DNA of 64,000 nt, taken from NCBI GenBank assembly GCA_016415585.1, contig CP066552.1:1860001-1924000 (forward strand), in the 5' to 3' direction. Below, piece by piece: positions 36,848 to 47,681 of this stretch. A program made the position numbers and the translations under genes. The notes under the pieces were generated by a model. The model searched no databases. It saw only the letters and a program-made list of their open reading frames with translations, and was not told where the DNA came from. The number at the start of each line of letters is the position of its first letter. Positions within the stretch are counted from its first letter, which is position 1. This DNA comes from Pectobacterium carotovorum. GTDB lineage: Bacteria > Pseudomonadota > Gammaproteobacteria > Enterobacterales > Enterobacteriaceae.

Positions 36848-38626
36848 TTAGCCGCGGAGCTCGTTGGCGCGGCGGAAGCGCCCCTGATAATCAAAGAGCT
36901 TTTCGCGTATTTGCCAGAATTTTCCGTGTTTGCGGGCGACGACAAAATCAGGCGCACGTAATAAAGGTTGCTGTGCGATGACGTCAGCGGCATTTTGCCA
37001 GTTAAACGGGGTTCCCGGTGCGCGTTGGTGAACACGCAAAAATTGTTGCAGGAAGACGTGGCGCTGAGCGGTAGTGTGCAGACGAAAACGTTCGCTAACT
37101 TCGGCACCTTCCTCATCGTGGTAGGTGATCTTCAGCCATTCTCCTTTCGCATCCTGCCCCTGCTCGAAACTCATGCCGCTACAGCGCAGAACTAGCGCAT
37201 CTTTCAGTTTCAGCGCCGCTTTCAGCATATCGTCAGGATCGACCAATACCTCGTCACACTGGTGGCAGCGCCGTGCGGCAATATCATTTTCCGCACCGCA
37301 GTGTGGACACACTTTAAACCGAAACCGGAAATTACACTGCTGGCGTTGGCCGCTCTCCGCCATTTCCCAACCCTGACAGCGGCGGCCATAGTGTTCGATG
37401 ATGTCGCCATCTGGGGTGGTTTTCCCCCAGAATAGATTGGCAAAGCCACATTCAGGGCAGAAGACCTGTACCGGTTGGCTACCAGCATGCGCTTTACTGT
37501 TACCGACTTCTGGCGTATAGAGATCGTGCGGATTACCAGCGTAATCCAGTATCAGGCAGTCCGTTTTCCCCGGATACAAACGTAAACCGCGACCGACGAT
37601 TTGCTGATACAGGCTGACGGATTCTGTTGGGCGAAGGATGGCGATGAGATCGACATGCGGAGCATCAAAACCGGTCGTCAGCACTGCCACGTTGACCAGA
37701 TACCGCAGCGACTGCTGTTTAAAGGCGTTGATCAGCGCATCACGCTCGGCCGCTGGCGTATCGGCGCTAACCAGTGCAGCCTGTCCGGCCGGTAGCAAGG
37801 CCGTAATTTCTTTGGCATGTTCGACGGTGGACGCAAAAATCATCACGCCGCGCCGCGTTTGCGCATAATCGATGACCTGGCTGATGATGTGCGGCGTAAT
37901 ACGCTGCTGACGTTTGAGTTCGAGGTTCAGGTCGGCTTCGCTGAATAGCCCGTTGCTGCGGGCGACGAGCTTACTGAAATCATATTGCACCACTGGCATA
38001 TCCAGTCTGTCTGGCGGCACCAGAAAGCCATGCTTGATCATATAACGCAGCGGCAGCTCATAGATGCAGTCGCGGAACAAACTGCGTTCGTCGCCACGGA
38101 TCATGCCGTGATAGTGATACTGATATATCCAGCCTTTGCCAAGCCGATAGGGCGTCGCCGTTAAGCCGAGCAGCCGCAGCTGTGGGTTAGTTTTTTGCAG
38201 GTGCTGGATGATTTGTTGATATTGGCTGTTATCGTCGTCGCTAATGCGGTGGCATTCATCAATGATCAGCAGGGAGAAGGCATTGTCGAACTGGTCGAGA
38301 TTGCGCGCAACGGACTGCACGCTGCCAAAAACCACCTTTCCCTGACTCTCGCGCTGCTGTAGTCCCGCCGCGAAGATATCTGCTTCCAAATCCAAGGCAC
38401 AGTATTTGGCATGGTTTTGCGCGACCAGTTCTTTGACGTGCGCGAGCACCAGTACGCGACCACGAGCAAGCCGCGCCAGTTCAGCAATCACCAGGCTTTT
38501 CCCCGCACCGGTAGGCAAAACAATAACGGCCGGTTGGGTGTGACGGCGAAAATAGTCGAGTGTGGCGGAAACTGCCTCACGCTGGTAAGGCCGTAGTGTG
38601 AACGAGGCAGACTGTGTGAACGACAT
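36848..38626 (-). CDS. radD: DNA repair helicase RadD (YejH)
   Basis: A superfamily II ATPase that acts in post-replication repair and template-switch control with SSB and RecA. The 592-residue product has Walker [14 protein letters not shown] near residue 40, DEAD-box variant DECH near residue 125, motif [11 protein letters not shown], and motif [12 protein letters not shown]. The C-terminus has zinc-binding Cys clusters (CPECG, CPHCG, CHQCDE). Homologous with E. coli YejH. It is followed on the same strand, three bases upstream of its start, by yecH. Confidence 0.94.
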   Translation of the reverse strand: MSFTQSASFTLRPYQREAVSATLDYFRRHTQPAVIVLPTGAGKSLVIAELARLARGRVLVLAHVKELVAQNHAKYCALDLEADIFAAGLQQRESQGKVVFGSVQSVARNLDQFDNAFSLLIIDECHRISDDDNSQYQQIIQHLQKTNPQLRLLGLTATPYRLGKGWIYQYHYHGMIRGDERSLFRDCIYELPLRYMIKHGFLVPPDRLDMPVVQYDFSKLVARSNGLFSEADLNLELKRQQRITPHIISQVIDYAQTRRGVMIFASTVEHAKEITALLPAGQAALVSADTPAAERDALINAFKQQSLRYLVNVAVLTTGFDAPHVDLIAILRPTESVSLYQQIVGRGLRLYPGKTDCLILDYAGNPHDLYTPEVGNSKAHAGSQPVQVFCPECGFANLFWGKTTPDGDIIEHYGRRCQGWEMAESGQRQQCNFRFRFKVCPHCGAENDIAARRCHQCDEVLVDPDDMLKAALKLKDALVLRCSGMSFEQGQDAKGEWLKITYHDEEGAEVSERFRLHTTAQRHVFLQQFLRVHQRAPGTPFNWQNAADVIAQQPLLRAPDFVVARKHGKFWQIREKLFDYQGRFRRANELRG

Positions 38627-38628
38627 AA

Positions 38629-38868
38629 CTAGTGCTGGCAGATTTTACTGGCGCTGGTGGTAAAGCCTGCATCGTGCGGGATGAATTTCCCGCGTTCAGA
38701 CAGAAATTGTACCAGCATTGAGGCCGTCATATTTTCGGCGGAACAGGTGTGAAAACGCGCTGCGCTGCCAAAGCGGGCTTCTATAGTGCTAATCAGCTGT
38801 TCGGTGGTAAACGACTCACCGGACGCGAGCATCATTTGCAAAACTTCATGACCGTGAATAGATGACAT
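38629..38868 (-). CDS. yecH: YecH-family metal-binding protein
   Basis: A 79-residue DUF2492 protein: [37 protein letters not shown]. Conserved His and Cys residues suggest metal binding. E. coli yecH lies elsewhere on its chromosome; here it is directly upstream of radD with a two-base gap, so co-expression is likely. Role not known. Confidence 0.9.
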   Translation of the reverse strand: MSSIHGHEVLQMMLASGESFTTEQLISTIEARFGSAARFHTCSAENMTASMLVQFLSERGKFIPHDAGFTTSASKICQH

Positions 38869-39092
38869 GCGGTTGCCCTCAAAAGATAGAAAATTGTCCC
38901 TATTATGCCTGTTGATAATACCTGGCGCGAGAGATAAGCAAGGGGAGCGCAGCCTGAAGGTTGACTAAAAAGAGCAAGTTATGGACGGTGAATTGCAGGA
39001 CGAGCAGGCAAAGCCCCGTTATACTACGATCTCACAATTTAGGGTCTCACGATTTGAGACTGGCAGTTATTTGAGACAGGTAGTGAGTTTTA

Positions 39093-39788
39093 ATGCGATT
39101 GGACAAATTTTTATCCCAGCAATTGGAAATTAGCCGCTCACTGGTAGCGCGTGAACTCCATGCACAGCGTGTTACCGTTGATGGTGAAGTGGTAAAAAGC
39201 GGCGCGTTCAAGTTATCCCCTGAGCATAATGTTGAGTTTGATGGCGAACCGCTGAAACAACAGAATGGCCCGCGCTATTTCATGTTGAATAAGCCTCAGG
39301 GCTATGTCTGTTCAACGGACGATCCCGATCATCCCACCATTCTGTATTTCATGGATGTCCCGGTGGCGTACAAACTGCACGCGGCGGGGCGTCTGGATAT
39401 CGATACCACCGGACTGGTGCTGTTAACTGACGATGGGCAATGGTCGCATCGCATTACCTCGCCTAAGCACCAGTGTGAAAAAACGTATCTGGTGACGCTG
39501 GAACAGCCGCTGGCCGAGGACACCGCCGCGCAATTTACGGCGGGCGTGCAACTGCATAACGAGAAGAAGCTCACCAAACCCGCTACGCTTGAGAAGATAA
39601 CGGATTATGTCGTTCGACTGACGATTAGCGAAGGTCGCTATCATCAGGTCAAAAGGATGTTTGCGGCAGTGGGGAATCGGGTCGTTGAGCTGCATCGCGA
39701 ACGTATCGGTGGCATCTATCTGGATAGCGAACTGGAACCGGGAGAATACCGGGAATTAAGTGCTGAGGAGATCGCCAGCGTAAAATAA
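39093..39788 (+). CDS. rsuA: 16S rRNA pseudouridine(516) synthase RsuA
   Basis: The enzyme converts U516 of 16S rRNA to pseudouridine. The 231-residue product has an N-terminal S4 RNA-binding domain ([23 protein letters not shown]) and a catalytic domain with the essential Asp in [10 protein letters not shown] near residue 102. Followed by bcr in the same direction, as in E. coli. Confidence 0.95.
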   Translation: MRLDKFLSQQLEISRSLVARELHAQRVTVDGEVVKSGAFKLSPEHNVEFDGEPLKQQNGPRYFMLNKPQGYVCSTDDPDHPTILYFMDVPVAYKLHAAGRLDIDTTGLVLLTDDGQWSHRITSPKHQCEKTYLVTLEQPLAEDTAAQFTAGVQLHNEKKLTKPATLEKITDYVVRLTISEGRYHQVKRMFAAVGNRVVELHRERIGGIYLDSELEPGEYRELSAEEIASVK

Positions 39789-39828
39789 TGCTGCATAGCA
39801 TGACCTTTTTTCTTATCTGGAGTTATTA

Positions 39829-41019
39829 GTGCAATTACGCCGCTCTTCTCATTTTGGGCTGATCTTTATTCTCGGCCTGATTTCGATGCTAATGCCGTTA
39901 GCTATCGATATGTATTTACCTGCGTTGCCGACCATTGCTAACGAGTTTGGCGTGGGGGACGGTCATGTCCAAATGACGCTCAGCACCTATGTGCTAGGTT
40001 TTGCGATTGGCCAGATGTTTTACGGGCCGATGGCGGACAGCCTGGGACGCAAGCCTGTCATTCTCGGCGGTACGCTGGTTTTTGCGTTTGCAGGCGTGGC
40101 CTGTGCGCTGGCACAAACGGTAGAGCAACTGATCTACATGCGTTTTCTGCACGGCGTCTCCGCTGCGGCGGCTGCGGTGGTGATTAATGCCCTGATGCGC
40201 GATATGTTCTCGCGGGATGATTTTTCTCGCATGATGTCGTTTGTCGTGTTGGTGATGACTGTCGCACCGCTCATTGCGCCCATTGTCGGTGGCTGGCTGC
40301 TGCTGTGGTTTAGCTGGCATTCCATTTTCTGGACGATCTCTGGTGCGGCTTTTCTGGCATCAGCGCTGATTTTCTTTTTTATTAAAGAAACCTTACCGCC
40401 CGCTAAGCGGCAGAAATTTCATCTGCGCACCACCATTGGGAATTTTGCCATCTTGTTCCGCCATAAGCGGGTGTTCAGCTATATGGTGGCAAGCGGGCTT
40501 TCGTTTTGCGGCATGTTCTCCTTCCTGAGCGCCGGGCCGTTTGTGTATATCAATCTGTATGGCGTATCTCCTCAGAATTTTGGCTACTACTTTGCCCTGA
40601 ACGTCGTCTTTCTCTTTGTGGTGACGCTGTTTAACAGCCGCAATGTACGACGGTTGGGCGCGCTGGCGATGTTCCGCGCAGGGCTGGTGATCCAGTTTGC
40701 GATGGGAATATGGCTGGTGATTGTCTGCCTGTTCGATCTCGGATTCTTACCGCTGGTATTTGGCGTGGCACTGTTTGTCGGCTGTATTGCGATGGTGGCG
40801 TCGAATGCGATGGCGGTGATTCTCGATGATTTCCCGCATATGGCAGGGACGGCCTCGTCGTTGGCTGGCACGCTACGCTTCGGTCTGGGCGCGATTGTGG
40901 GGGGGATCCTCTCTCTGGCCTCATTCAACAGCGCCTGGCCGATGGTGCTATCGATGGCACTCTGTTCGATAGGTGCCTTTCTGCTGTATCTGTACGCAAC
41001 TCGTTCCCCCGCGTCCTGA
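39829..41019 (+). CDS. bcr: Bcr/CflA-type MFS drug exporter
   Basis: A 12-helix major facilitator proton antiporter linked to bicyclomycin and sulfonamide resistance in E. coli. The 396-residue product has the DHA1 motif A-like [16 protein letters not shown] near residue 66 and the antiporter-type segment in helix 5. It starts with GTG, with CTGGAG about eight bases upstream. rsuA-bcr order is conserved with E. coli, and a terminator follows. Confidence 0.93.
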   Translation: MQLRRSSHFGLIFILGLISMLMPLAIDMYLPALPTIANEFGVGDGHVQMTLSTYVLGFAIGQMFYGPMADSLGRKPVILGGTLVFAFAGVACALAQTVEQLIYMRFLHGVSAAAAAVVINALMRDMFSRDDFSRMMSFVVLVMTVAPLIAPIVGGWLLLWFSWHSIFWTISGAAFLASALIFFFIKETLPPAKRQKFHLRTTIGNFAILFRHKRVFSYMVASGLSFCGMFSFLSAGPFVYINLYGVSPQNFGYYFALNVVFLFVVTLFNSRNVRRLGALAMFRAGLVIQFAMGIWLVIVCLFDLGFLPLVFGVALFVGCIAMVASNAMAVILDDFPHMAGTASSLAGTLRFGLGAIVGGILSLASFNSAWPMVLSMALCSIGAFLLYLYATRSPAS

Positions 41020-41402
41020 TTTTCCCTTCTTCTTAGATGCAGGAAAGATGTTCCTGCATCTGAGTATTTTCTCTCTGATTCCTCATATTCCCTCTTAAGG
41101 TGATACCCAGATATGGTTTTTTGTTTTGTTAATGTAAAATGTTTTACCCAAAAGTGAACAAATGGGCTGAAAAGGGTTGAGATATTAAATGGAAAAGGTT
41201 ACATATAGCCGGAAAAGAAGAAAAATTCGTGATCAATTTGGCATTAATAGTCCTTGCAATCGAATCTGTTAGTCACTATCACGATATGAAAAAAGCGTGT
41301 TTGTTGTTTTTTTGTTCACTAAAAGTGGCGAGAAATGGTGTGAACACGCTACTATGATAAATATGTTACTATTTTGTGAATTATTACCTGAGGAAAACAG
41401 TA
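41020..41402. other. bcr-yejG intergenic region
   Basis: About 380 bases, AT-rich past the bcr terminator. It must hold the yejG promoter. No further gene is supported. A GAGGA at about 41391 serves the yejG GTG start. Confidence 0.5.
41035..41070 (+). terminator. bcr terminator
   Basis: An 11-bp stem AGATGCAGGAA / TTCCTGCATCT with a five-base loop, then GAGTATTTT. About 15 bases beyond the bcr stop. Confidence 0.78.
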
Positions 41403-41747
41403 GTGGACAGTTTCCAACTTTCGGTAGTTCATCGTTTGCCGCAAAGTTATCGCTGGTTATCGGGTTTTGCAGGTATCAATGTTGAACCGATTCCGCTGAG
41501 CGGCAGAGAAGAAGAGAATAACCTGATTGGCCTCAAGCTGTTGAGCCATGACGGCGATATTGCATGGAAAATCATGCACCAATTGCATCAGTCTCTGTCT
41601 GAAATTCAGGTTGAATGCGCCGTTCTGGAATGGGAAGGCGAACCGTGCCTGTTTTTGCATCGCAATGATGAAAGCACAGCAATGTGCCGTCTGAAAAATG
41701 TTGGTGTCGCTATCGCTGAGTCCGTATCGGCACAATATCCCTTTTAA
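41403..41747 (+). CDS. yejG: YejG-family protein
   Basis: A 114-residue protein, equal in length to E. coli YejG when the GTG at 41403 is used (GAGGA about nine bases before it). The longer in-frame ATG at 41376 adds an unrelated N-terminus. Conserved: [44 protein letters not shown]. Function not well known; linked in E. coli to tolerance of translation-targeting drugs by some reports. Convergent with yejF. Confidence 0.9.
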   Translation: MDSFQLSVVHRLPQSYRWLSGFAGINVEPIPLSGREEENNLIGLKLLSHDGDIAWKIMHQLHQSLSEIQVECAVLEWEGEPCLFLHRNDESTAMCRLKNVGVAIAESVSAQYPF

Positions 41748-41777
41748 ACCGCAGCGTCAGCAGATTGGCGCTGCGGT
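41748..41777. terminator. Hairpin between convergent yejG and yejF
   Basis: A perfect 9-bp stem ACCGCAGCG / CGCTGCGGT with a twelve-base loop lies between the two stop codons. No long T tract on either side; it may act for both directions. Confidence 0.5.
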
Positions 41778-41787
41778 ATTCCCTCAT

Positions 41788-43404
41788 TTATGCTGACTGC
41801 GTTTCCGCCGTATAGGATGAAAACTGTAGCAATTCGCGCGTGTAATGTTCGGCAGGGTGCGCGAATACCTGTTTGCATTCGCCCTGTTCGACCACTTCGC
41901 CTTGTCGCAACACAATAACCTGATGACACAGCGATCGGATAACTTGTAAGTCATGGCTGATAAACAGGTAGGCGATTTTGTGCTTTTCCTGTAATGATTT
42001 CAGCAGCGCCAGAATTTGTGCCTGCACCGTTCTGTCCAGCGATGACGTGGGTTCATCGAGGATCAGCAGCTCCGGTTGCAGTATCAGGGCGCGAGCGATA
42101 GCGATACGCTGACGCTGACCACCGGAAAACTCGGAGGGATAACGGTAGCGGGTCGTGGGATCCAGCCCGACTTCCTGCATCGCCTCAATCACACGCTGAT
42201 CGAGCGCCTCTTTGCTTAACTTATGATGGACGGTCAATCCCTCAGCAATGATTTGCTCCACATTTAGCCGCGGGTTTAGCGCGGAATTTGGATCCTGAAA
42301 AACAACCTGAATCCGGTGGCGGAAAGGTAGCATTTGCTTGCGGGTTAGTCCTTGCAAGGGCTGGCCGTCAAACCAGATATCGCCGCGTGATTGAATCAGG
42401 CGCAGCAACGCTAATCCAGTCGTGCTTTTTCCTGAGCCGGATTCCCCCACTAGCCCCAGACTTTCGCCACGTCGCAAGGTGAAGTTGATATTGTTCACTA
42501 CCTGTTTTTCGTCAACGGTACGGCGCAAAAGACCACGTTTGATGGGAAACGAAACGTGCAGTTTTTCCACCCGCAAAAGAGGTTCGCCGTCATCCGTTAC
42601 CGGAAGCGGCTCGCCTGACGGCTCTGCATCCAGCAACTGGCGCGTGTAGGGGTGCTGCGGTGCGCTGAAAAGCTGCTGGCAGCTATTGTGTTCCACCGCC
42701 TGACCCGCTTTCATAACCGATACGTTATCTGCCAGCTGACGGACAATATTCAGGTTGTGGGTGATGAACAGTAAACTCATCCCCAGCTCCTGCTTCAGCT
42801 CGTTCAGCAATTTTAATATTTGCGCCTGAACGGTCACGTCTAGCGCCGTTGTGGGTTCGTCGGCAATCAGCAAATCCGGCTGTGTCAGCAACGCCATCGC
42901 AATCATGACGCGCTGGCGTTCCCCGCCGGAAAGCTGGTGCGGGAAATCATTCAATCGGCTTTTAGCCTGCCGAATACCCACGCGATCCAGACAGGTGATG
43001 ACTTCGCTGCGGGCGGCCTCGGTGCGCATGCCACGGTGGAGTGAGAGCACCTCAATCAGCTGTTTCTCAATGCTTTGCAAAGGGTTAAGCGACACCATCG
43101 GTTCCTGAAAGATCATCGCAATCCGGTTGCCGCGTATCTGACGCAGTGTTTTTTCATCAGCATGTAGCAGCGATTGCCCTGCGAAGCGGATATCCCCTTG
43201 CGGATAAACCACGGGCGGGGAGGGGAGCAAGCGCAACACCGATAGCGCGGTGACGCTTTTCCCCGAACCTGATTCACCGACCAGCGCCAGTGTCTCACCC
43301 GCGTTTACCGCCAGTGAAAGTTGGTCGACAACGCGCTGCTCCTGATCGCCTTTGCGGAAGGCAATACTGAGATTATCTATCTGCAATAAAGGTGAACTGG
43401 ACAT
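41788..43404 (-). CDS. yejF: ABC transporter ATP-binding protein YejF
   Basis: A double ATPase (two fused nucleotide-binding domains) for the YejABEF importer. In the 538-residue product both halves show Walker A (GESGSGKS twice), ABC signature (LSGGERQR, FSGGQRQR) and Walker B (LLIADEPT, LLILDEPT). The ATG at 43404 follows the yejE stop by one base. YejABEF imports oligopeptides, including the Trojan-horse antibiotic microcin C, and contributes to resistance to some antimicrobial peptides. Confidence 0.95.
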   Translation of the reverse strand: MSSSPLLQIDNLSIAFRKGDQEQRVVDQLSLAVNAGETLALVGESGSGKSVTALSVLRLLPSPPVVYPQGDIRFAGQSLLHADEKTLRQIRGNRIAMIFQEPMVSLNPLQSIEKQLIEVLSLHRGMRTEAARSEVITCLDRVGIRQAKSRLNDFPHQLSGGERQRVMIAMALLTQPDLLIADEPTTALDVTVQAQILKLLNELKQELGMSLLFITHNLNIVRQLADNVSVMKAGQAVEHNSCQQLFSAPQHPYTRQLLDAEPSGEPLPVTDDGEPLLRVEKLHVSFPIKRGLLRRTVDEKQVVNNINFTLRRGESLGLVGESGSGKSTTGLALLRLIQSRGDIWFDGQPLQGLTRKQMLPFRHRIQVVFQDPNSALNPRLNVEQIIAEGLTVHHKLSKEALDQRVIEAMQEVGLDPTTRYRYPSEFSGGQRQRIAIARALILQPELLILDEPTSSLDRTVQAQILALLKSLQEKHKIAYLFISHDLQVIRSLCHQVIVLRQGEVVEQGECKQVFAHPAEHYTRELLQFSSYTAETQSA

Positions 43405-43405
43405 A

Positions 43406-44431
43406 TTAATGCGCCTTGCTGGGGTCAAAGGCGTCGCGCACCGCTTCGCCGATAAAAATGAGTAAGGAAAGCACGATGGAAAGCACCATAAATACGGTAA
43501 TGCCCAGCCACGGCGCCTGAAGGTTATTTTTCCCTTCCAGCAATAAAGTGCCTAATGATGGCGAGCCCATCGGCAGACCAAAGCCGAGAAAATCCAGCGA
43601 TGTCAGCGTGGTAATCGAACCGCAGAGAATAAAGGGCAGGTAGGTCAGCGTAGCGACCATCGCGTTTGGCAGCATGCAGCGGAACATAATGGCGCGGTCG
43701 CTGACGCCCATCGCCTGCGCCGCACGAATATAGTCAAAATTTCGGGTACGCAGAAATTCTGCCCGTACCACGCCAACCAGACTCATCCAGCCGAAAAGCA
43801 CGGTAATGCCTAATAACCACCAGAAATCCGGCTGAATCACGCTGGACAGCAAGATAATGAGAAATAGCGTCGGCATGCCGGACCAGACTTCGATAAAGCG
43901 TTGTCCCCATAGGTCGAAACGTCCGCCGTAATAGCCCTGTGTCGCCCCGACGACGATACCAATCACGCTGGACAGGATCGTGAGCGCCAGACCGAACAGC
44001 AGTGAGATACGGAAGCCATACATTACTTGGGCGACCACGTCTTTCCCCTGGCTGTCCGTGCCCAGCCAGTTTTGCCAGTCTGGTGCAGAGGGGAAGGACG
44101 CTGTCGTGGCGTAGTTTATGGTGTCGTAGCTGTAGTGAATCAGCGGCCAAATAGCCCAGCCGTGGCTGCTAATACGCTCGGCGATATAAGGATCGCGGAA
44201 GTCAGCGGTGGTATCCAACTGTCCGCCGAATGTCCGCTCGCTGTGGTCAACAAGCACCGGCGTATAGAACTGGCCGTCATACTTCACCAGCAGCGGTTTG
44301 TCATTGGCGATTAATTCGGAAAACAGACTGACGATAAACAGCACCATGAAAATCCACAACGACCAGTAACCGCGACGATTACTTTTAAAACGCGCCCAGC
44401 GCGCTTGATTAATCGGGCTTAAGCGGCTCAT
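43406..44431 (-). CDS. yejE: ABC transporter permease YejE
   Basis: A 341-residue permease with an N-terminal helix, a periplasmic loop and a C-terminal five-helix BPD-type domain with the EAA motif ([22 protein letters not shown]). Its start overlaps the end of yejB by four bases (ATGA). Partner of YejB. Confidence 0.94.
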   Translation of the reverse strand: MSRLSPINQARWARFKSNRRGYWSLWIFMVLFIVSLFSELIANDKPLLVKYDGQFYTPVLVDHSERTFGGQLDTTADFRDPYIAERISSHGWAIWPLIHYSYDTINYATTASFPSAPDWQNWLGTDSQGKDVVAQVMYGFRISLLFGLALTILSSVIGIVVGATQGYYGGRFDLWGQRFIEVWSGMPTLFLIILLSSVIQPDFWWLLGITVLFGWMSLVGVVRAEFLRTRNFDYIRAAQAMGVSDRAIMFRCMLPNAMVATLTYLPFILCGSITTLTSLDFLGFGLPMGSPSLGTLLLEGKNNLQAPWLGITVFMVLSIVLSLLIFIGEAVRDAFDPSKAH

Positions 44432-45525
44432 TGGCGTCCCTCAAAATCGATACGCGGATCCACCAGCGTATAGGTTATGTCGCTGACGATATTCAGCAAT
44501 AAGCCGATCAGCGTGAAGATATACAGCGTACCGAACATGACGGGGTAGTCACGTTGCAGCGTGGCGTCATAGCCCAACAAACCCAGCCCGTTGAGTGAGA
44601 ACATCACCTCAATCAGCAGCGAACCGGTGAAAAACATACTGATAAACGTGGCGGGGAAGCCGGCGATCACCAGCAACATGGCATTACGGAACACGTGGCG
44701 GTAGAGAATGCTCTTTTCATCCAGTCCTTTGGCGCGCGCGGTAACCACGTACTGTTTACGAATCTCATCCATAAAGGAGTTCTTGGTAAGCATGGTTAAG
44801 GTGGCGAAACCGCCAATGACAGAAGCCAGAACCGGTAGCGCGATATGCCACAAGTAATCGGTAATCTTGCTGTACCACGGTAGGGTGTCAAAATTGCTGG
44901 AAACCAGCCCTCGAAGCGGGAACCAGTCTAGATAACTGCCGCCTGCGAACAGTACAATCAAAATGATCGCAAACAAAAACGCGGGAATGGCATAGCCGAT
45001 AATGATTAACGTGCTGCTCCAGGTATCGAACGGTGTGCCGTTCTTCACGGCCTTCTTGATGCCAAGCGGAATGGAGATCAGGTAAACAATCAGCGTACTC
45101 CACAGCCCCAGCGTGATCGAAACCGGCATGCTCTCTTTAATGAGTTGCATTACCGAAGAACCTCGGAACAGGCTGTCGCCGAAGTCAAAACGCACGTAAT
45201 CCCACAGCAGTTTAAAATAACGTTCATGGATTGGTTTATCAAAGCCATAGCGCTTGGTGATTTCTTCGATAACTTCCGGGTCGAGCCCGCGCGAACCCCG
45301 ATAAGCATTCTCGATGTTTGGTGCGCCGCTGGTGCCTGTTCGTGCCATTCCGGCATCCATCCCACTGCTAGCGGTATAACCGCTGCCGTGTCCCATTTCA
45401 ATTGCCGCGATGGCTTGATCTACCGGGCCGCCGGGGGCAATTTGCACAATGAAGAAATTTATTGTGATGATCGCCCACAGGGTTGGAATGACCAGCAAGA
45501 GGCGGCGTAACAGATACGTTCCCAT
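44428..45525 (-). CDS. yejB: ABC transporter permease YejB
   Basis: A 365-residue permease of the DppB/OppB type: [25 protein letters not shown], and an EAA loop ([22 protein letters not shown]). It lies nine bases after yejA. The insert after helix 1 with [17 protein letters not shown] is typical of the YejB subfamily. Confidence 0.94.
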   Translation of the reverse strand: MGTYLLRRLLLVIPTLWAIITINFFIVQIAPGGPVDQAIAAIEMGHGSGYTASSGMDAGMARTGTSGAPNIENAYRGSRGLDPEVIEEITKRYGFDKPIHERYFKLLWDYVRFDFGDSLFRGSSVMQLIKESMPVSITLGLWSTLIVYLISIPLGIKKAVKNGTPFDTWSSTLIIIGYAIPAFLFAIILIVLFAGGSYLDWFPLRGLVSSNFDTLPWYSKITDYLWHIALPVLASVIGGFATLTMLTKNSFMDEIRKQYVVTARAKGLDEKSILYRHVFRNAMLLVIAGFPATFISMFFTGSLLIEVMFSLNGLGLLGYDATLQRDYPVMFGTLYIFTLIGLLLNIVSDITYTLVDPRIDFEGRQ

Positions 45526-45534
45526 TTTGATTCC

Positions 45535-47343
45535 TTAACGTCGCTCTGCGGGCAGCGTAGCCGCCTGTTTGGTATCGAACCACCAGCCATCAAAACCAAG
45601 CGAATAGGCTGGGCGTACAGCAGGCATGGCAAACTTGTTCCAATAGGCGAAACGGTCATGATTGGAATACCACATCGGGATCATGAGCTGATTCCAGGTC
45701 AAGACCCTGTCCAGCGCGCGGCCTAATGACAGCAGGGGGACTTTCTGCCCTTGATGCTTAACGATTTCCTCGATGAGAGAATCAATCGCGGGATCGCTGA
45801 CGCCCGGTCTGTTGTAGGTCGAATCGATATACTGCGAGCTCCAGCGGATTTGCAGGTCGGCACTGGGGTAAAGAAACGCGCTGTACACCGTAGCCGTCAT
45901 GTCAAAATCCCGCTTACGGATACGGTTGTTGAACTGCGTGCTGTCGATGTTACGTACGTTCATGGTGATGCCCAGCTTTTTCAGGCTCTGCTGAAAGGGC
46001 AGGACATACTGCGAGTTGCCAGCACTGGGCAATAGCAGTTCAAAGGTAAACGGCTGTCCGGTTTTGCTATTGACCAACTTTTGATCTTTCAATTCCCAGC
46101 CAGCCTCTTCTAGCAGCTTGAGTGCCTTTAGCCAGTTTTGCCGATCATAGCCGCTTCCGTCGGAGGAGGGCGGTTGATAACTGGGGCCAAAAACCTCGGC
46201 TGGCACCTTGTCCTTCAGCGGCGTCAGCCATGCCAGTTCCTCTGCACTGGGTTCGCCTTTAGCAGCATACTCCGTATTCTGGAAATAGCTGTCGGTACGT
46301 TGATAGGCGTTGTAATACAGCGCTTTGTTCATCCAGTTGAAGTCAAATGCCAGTGCTAACGCCTGACGAACTCGGCGATCCTGAAACAGCGGTCGCTGGA
46401 TATTGAATGCCAGCCAGCGCGTATCCTGAGCGGATTGGTTGACCTGATCCTGTTTGATGATGTAGCCGCGCGCAAAGTTGCCGCCCTGATATTGCGTCGC
46501 CCAATGCTTTGGCGAACCTTCTTCACGCAGGTCGAAAGCTCCAGCTTTAAAGGCTTCCAGCGCAACGCTGTCGTCGAGATAGTAGTCGTAGCGGATTTTA
46601 TCGAAATTGTACTGGCCTTTATTTACTGGCAAGTCGGCCCCCCAATAGTCTTTCACGCGTGAATAGGTGACATATTGGCCGGTACGATAGGCGGTGATGC
46701 GGTAAGGGCCGCTGGCCGGAGGTGGATACGATAGCGGATCGCTGAGTTTATGATTCTTCCAGAATTTCTCTGGCATGATGGGCAATGTCATCAGACTGAA
46801 TATGCGGTTTTTGTCGGATACGGGAAAATCGAAGCGCACAGTCAGCGGTGCAACGGCCTTGGCGGTGACATCTTTAAAGTAGATGCGAAACTGCGGCACG
46901 CCCTGCGTCATGAACATATTGTAGGTAAACGCGACGTCAGCTGCCGTGATTGGTGAGCCGTCATGAAAGCGGGCTTTGGGATTCATCTCGATTTCAATCC
47001 AGCGGAAATCCGCCGAATGGCGTGTTGTCAGGGCGACCAGCGGATAATAGCTGCCGGGTTCGTCATCAGAGGAAACAAAGAGCGAATCGTAGAGGCGTTC
47101 AGTACGTGCCGCTGCCACGCCACGTAGCGCGTAACGGTTGAAATTGTCAAAGGTACCCAGTGAGCTGAGAGTGATGCTACCGCCTTTGGGAGCATCAGGA
47201 TTGACGTAATCAAAATGGCTGAAGTTCTCGGCATATTTGGGTTCACCCAAGAGTGCAAAGCTGGTGCTGTTCTCAGTCGTCTCGGCATGCGCCCCAAAAT
47301 GGGCCGTGCAAAGCAATACGGCAGCGATAACGCGTTTTAACAT
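45535..47343 (-). CDS. yejA: Periplasmic peptide-binding protein YejA
   Basis: A 602-residue SBP family 5 solute-binding protein with a Sec signal (MLKRVIAAVLLCTAHFGAHAETT, cleavage after residue 20 or so). It then has the cluster-C oligopeptide-binding fold with AKFHDGSPITAADVAFTYN-like motif (here ARFHDGSPITAADVAF). First gene of yejABEF. Confidence 0.94.
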   Translation of the reverse strand: MLKRVIAAVLLCTAHFGAHAETTENSTSFALLGEPKYAENFSHFDYVNPDAPKGGSITLSSLGTFDNFNRYALRGVAAARTERLYDSLFVSSDDEPGSYYPLVALTTRHSADFRWIEIEMNPKARFHDGSPITAADVAFTYNMFMTQGVPQFRIYFKDVTAKAVAPLTVRFDFPVSDKNRIFSLMTLPIMPEKFWKNHKLSDPLSYPPPASGPYRITAYRTGQYVTYSRVKDYWGADLPVNKGQYNFDKIRYDYYLDDSVALEAFKAGAFDLREEGSPKHWATQYQGGNFARGYIIKQDQVNQSAQDTRWLAFNIQRPLFQDRRVRQALALAFDFNWMNKALYYNAYQRTDSYFQNTEYAAKGEPSAEELAWLTPLKDKVPAEVFGPSYQPPSSDGSGYDRQNWLKALKLLEEAGWELKDQKLVNSKTGQPFTFELLLPSAGNSQYVLPFQQSLKKLGITMNVRNIDSTQFNNRIRKRDFDMTATVYSAFLYPSADLQIRWSSQYIDSTYNRPGVSDPAIDSLIEEIVKHQGQKVPLLSLGRALDRVLTWNQLMIPMWYSNHDRFAYWNKFAMPAVRPAYSLGFDGWWFDTKQAATLPAERR

Positions 47344-47681
47344 CTGACGGTAATCTCCTGCGAGTGGACGTTATCTGGTTGGGCGTTGTCTGATGCAGAC
47401 ATGCCATACCGTAACATCAACAATGCCGATTTCCTCGGCATAAAGTTCTTGAAATAATTAACATTCCCATCGGGAAGCTGCGTGTTTTCTTTTTATCATG
47501 AAATCAGGTGATAAACCTACCTTAATCACGGCCTGTTAATGTTTCAGGTTGTTGAGTCAGTCATATTTTGCGCAGTATGCCGCAGAAGGGGAGGGGGAGA
47601 GGTATTCGAGGGGCTTCAAATCAGAGGGTGCTGCATATAAAAGTCAGTTTGAGGGGCACGCAAGGCCCCTCATTCAGGTTA
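47344..47681. other. Gap between yejA and the oxidoreductase gene
   Basis: About 340 bases. It contains the yejA promoter region (unresolved) and, at 47651-47671, a hairpin beyond the oxidoreductase stop. No gene is supported. It marks the left edge of the resistance-like cassette. Confidence 0.5.
47651..47671 (-). terminator. Hairpin after the oxidoreductase gene
   Basis: A 7-bp stem GAGGGGC / GCCCCTC with a seven-base loop, 11 bases past the stop. Only a short U-poor tail follows, so strength is uncertain. Confidence 0.45.

Noticed and set aside
43734..44150. 138-codon alternative frame within yejE
   Set aside because: It lies wholly inside yejE on the same strand in another frame, without a ribosome-binding site or recognisable motifs.
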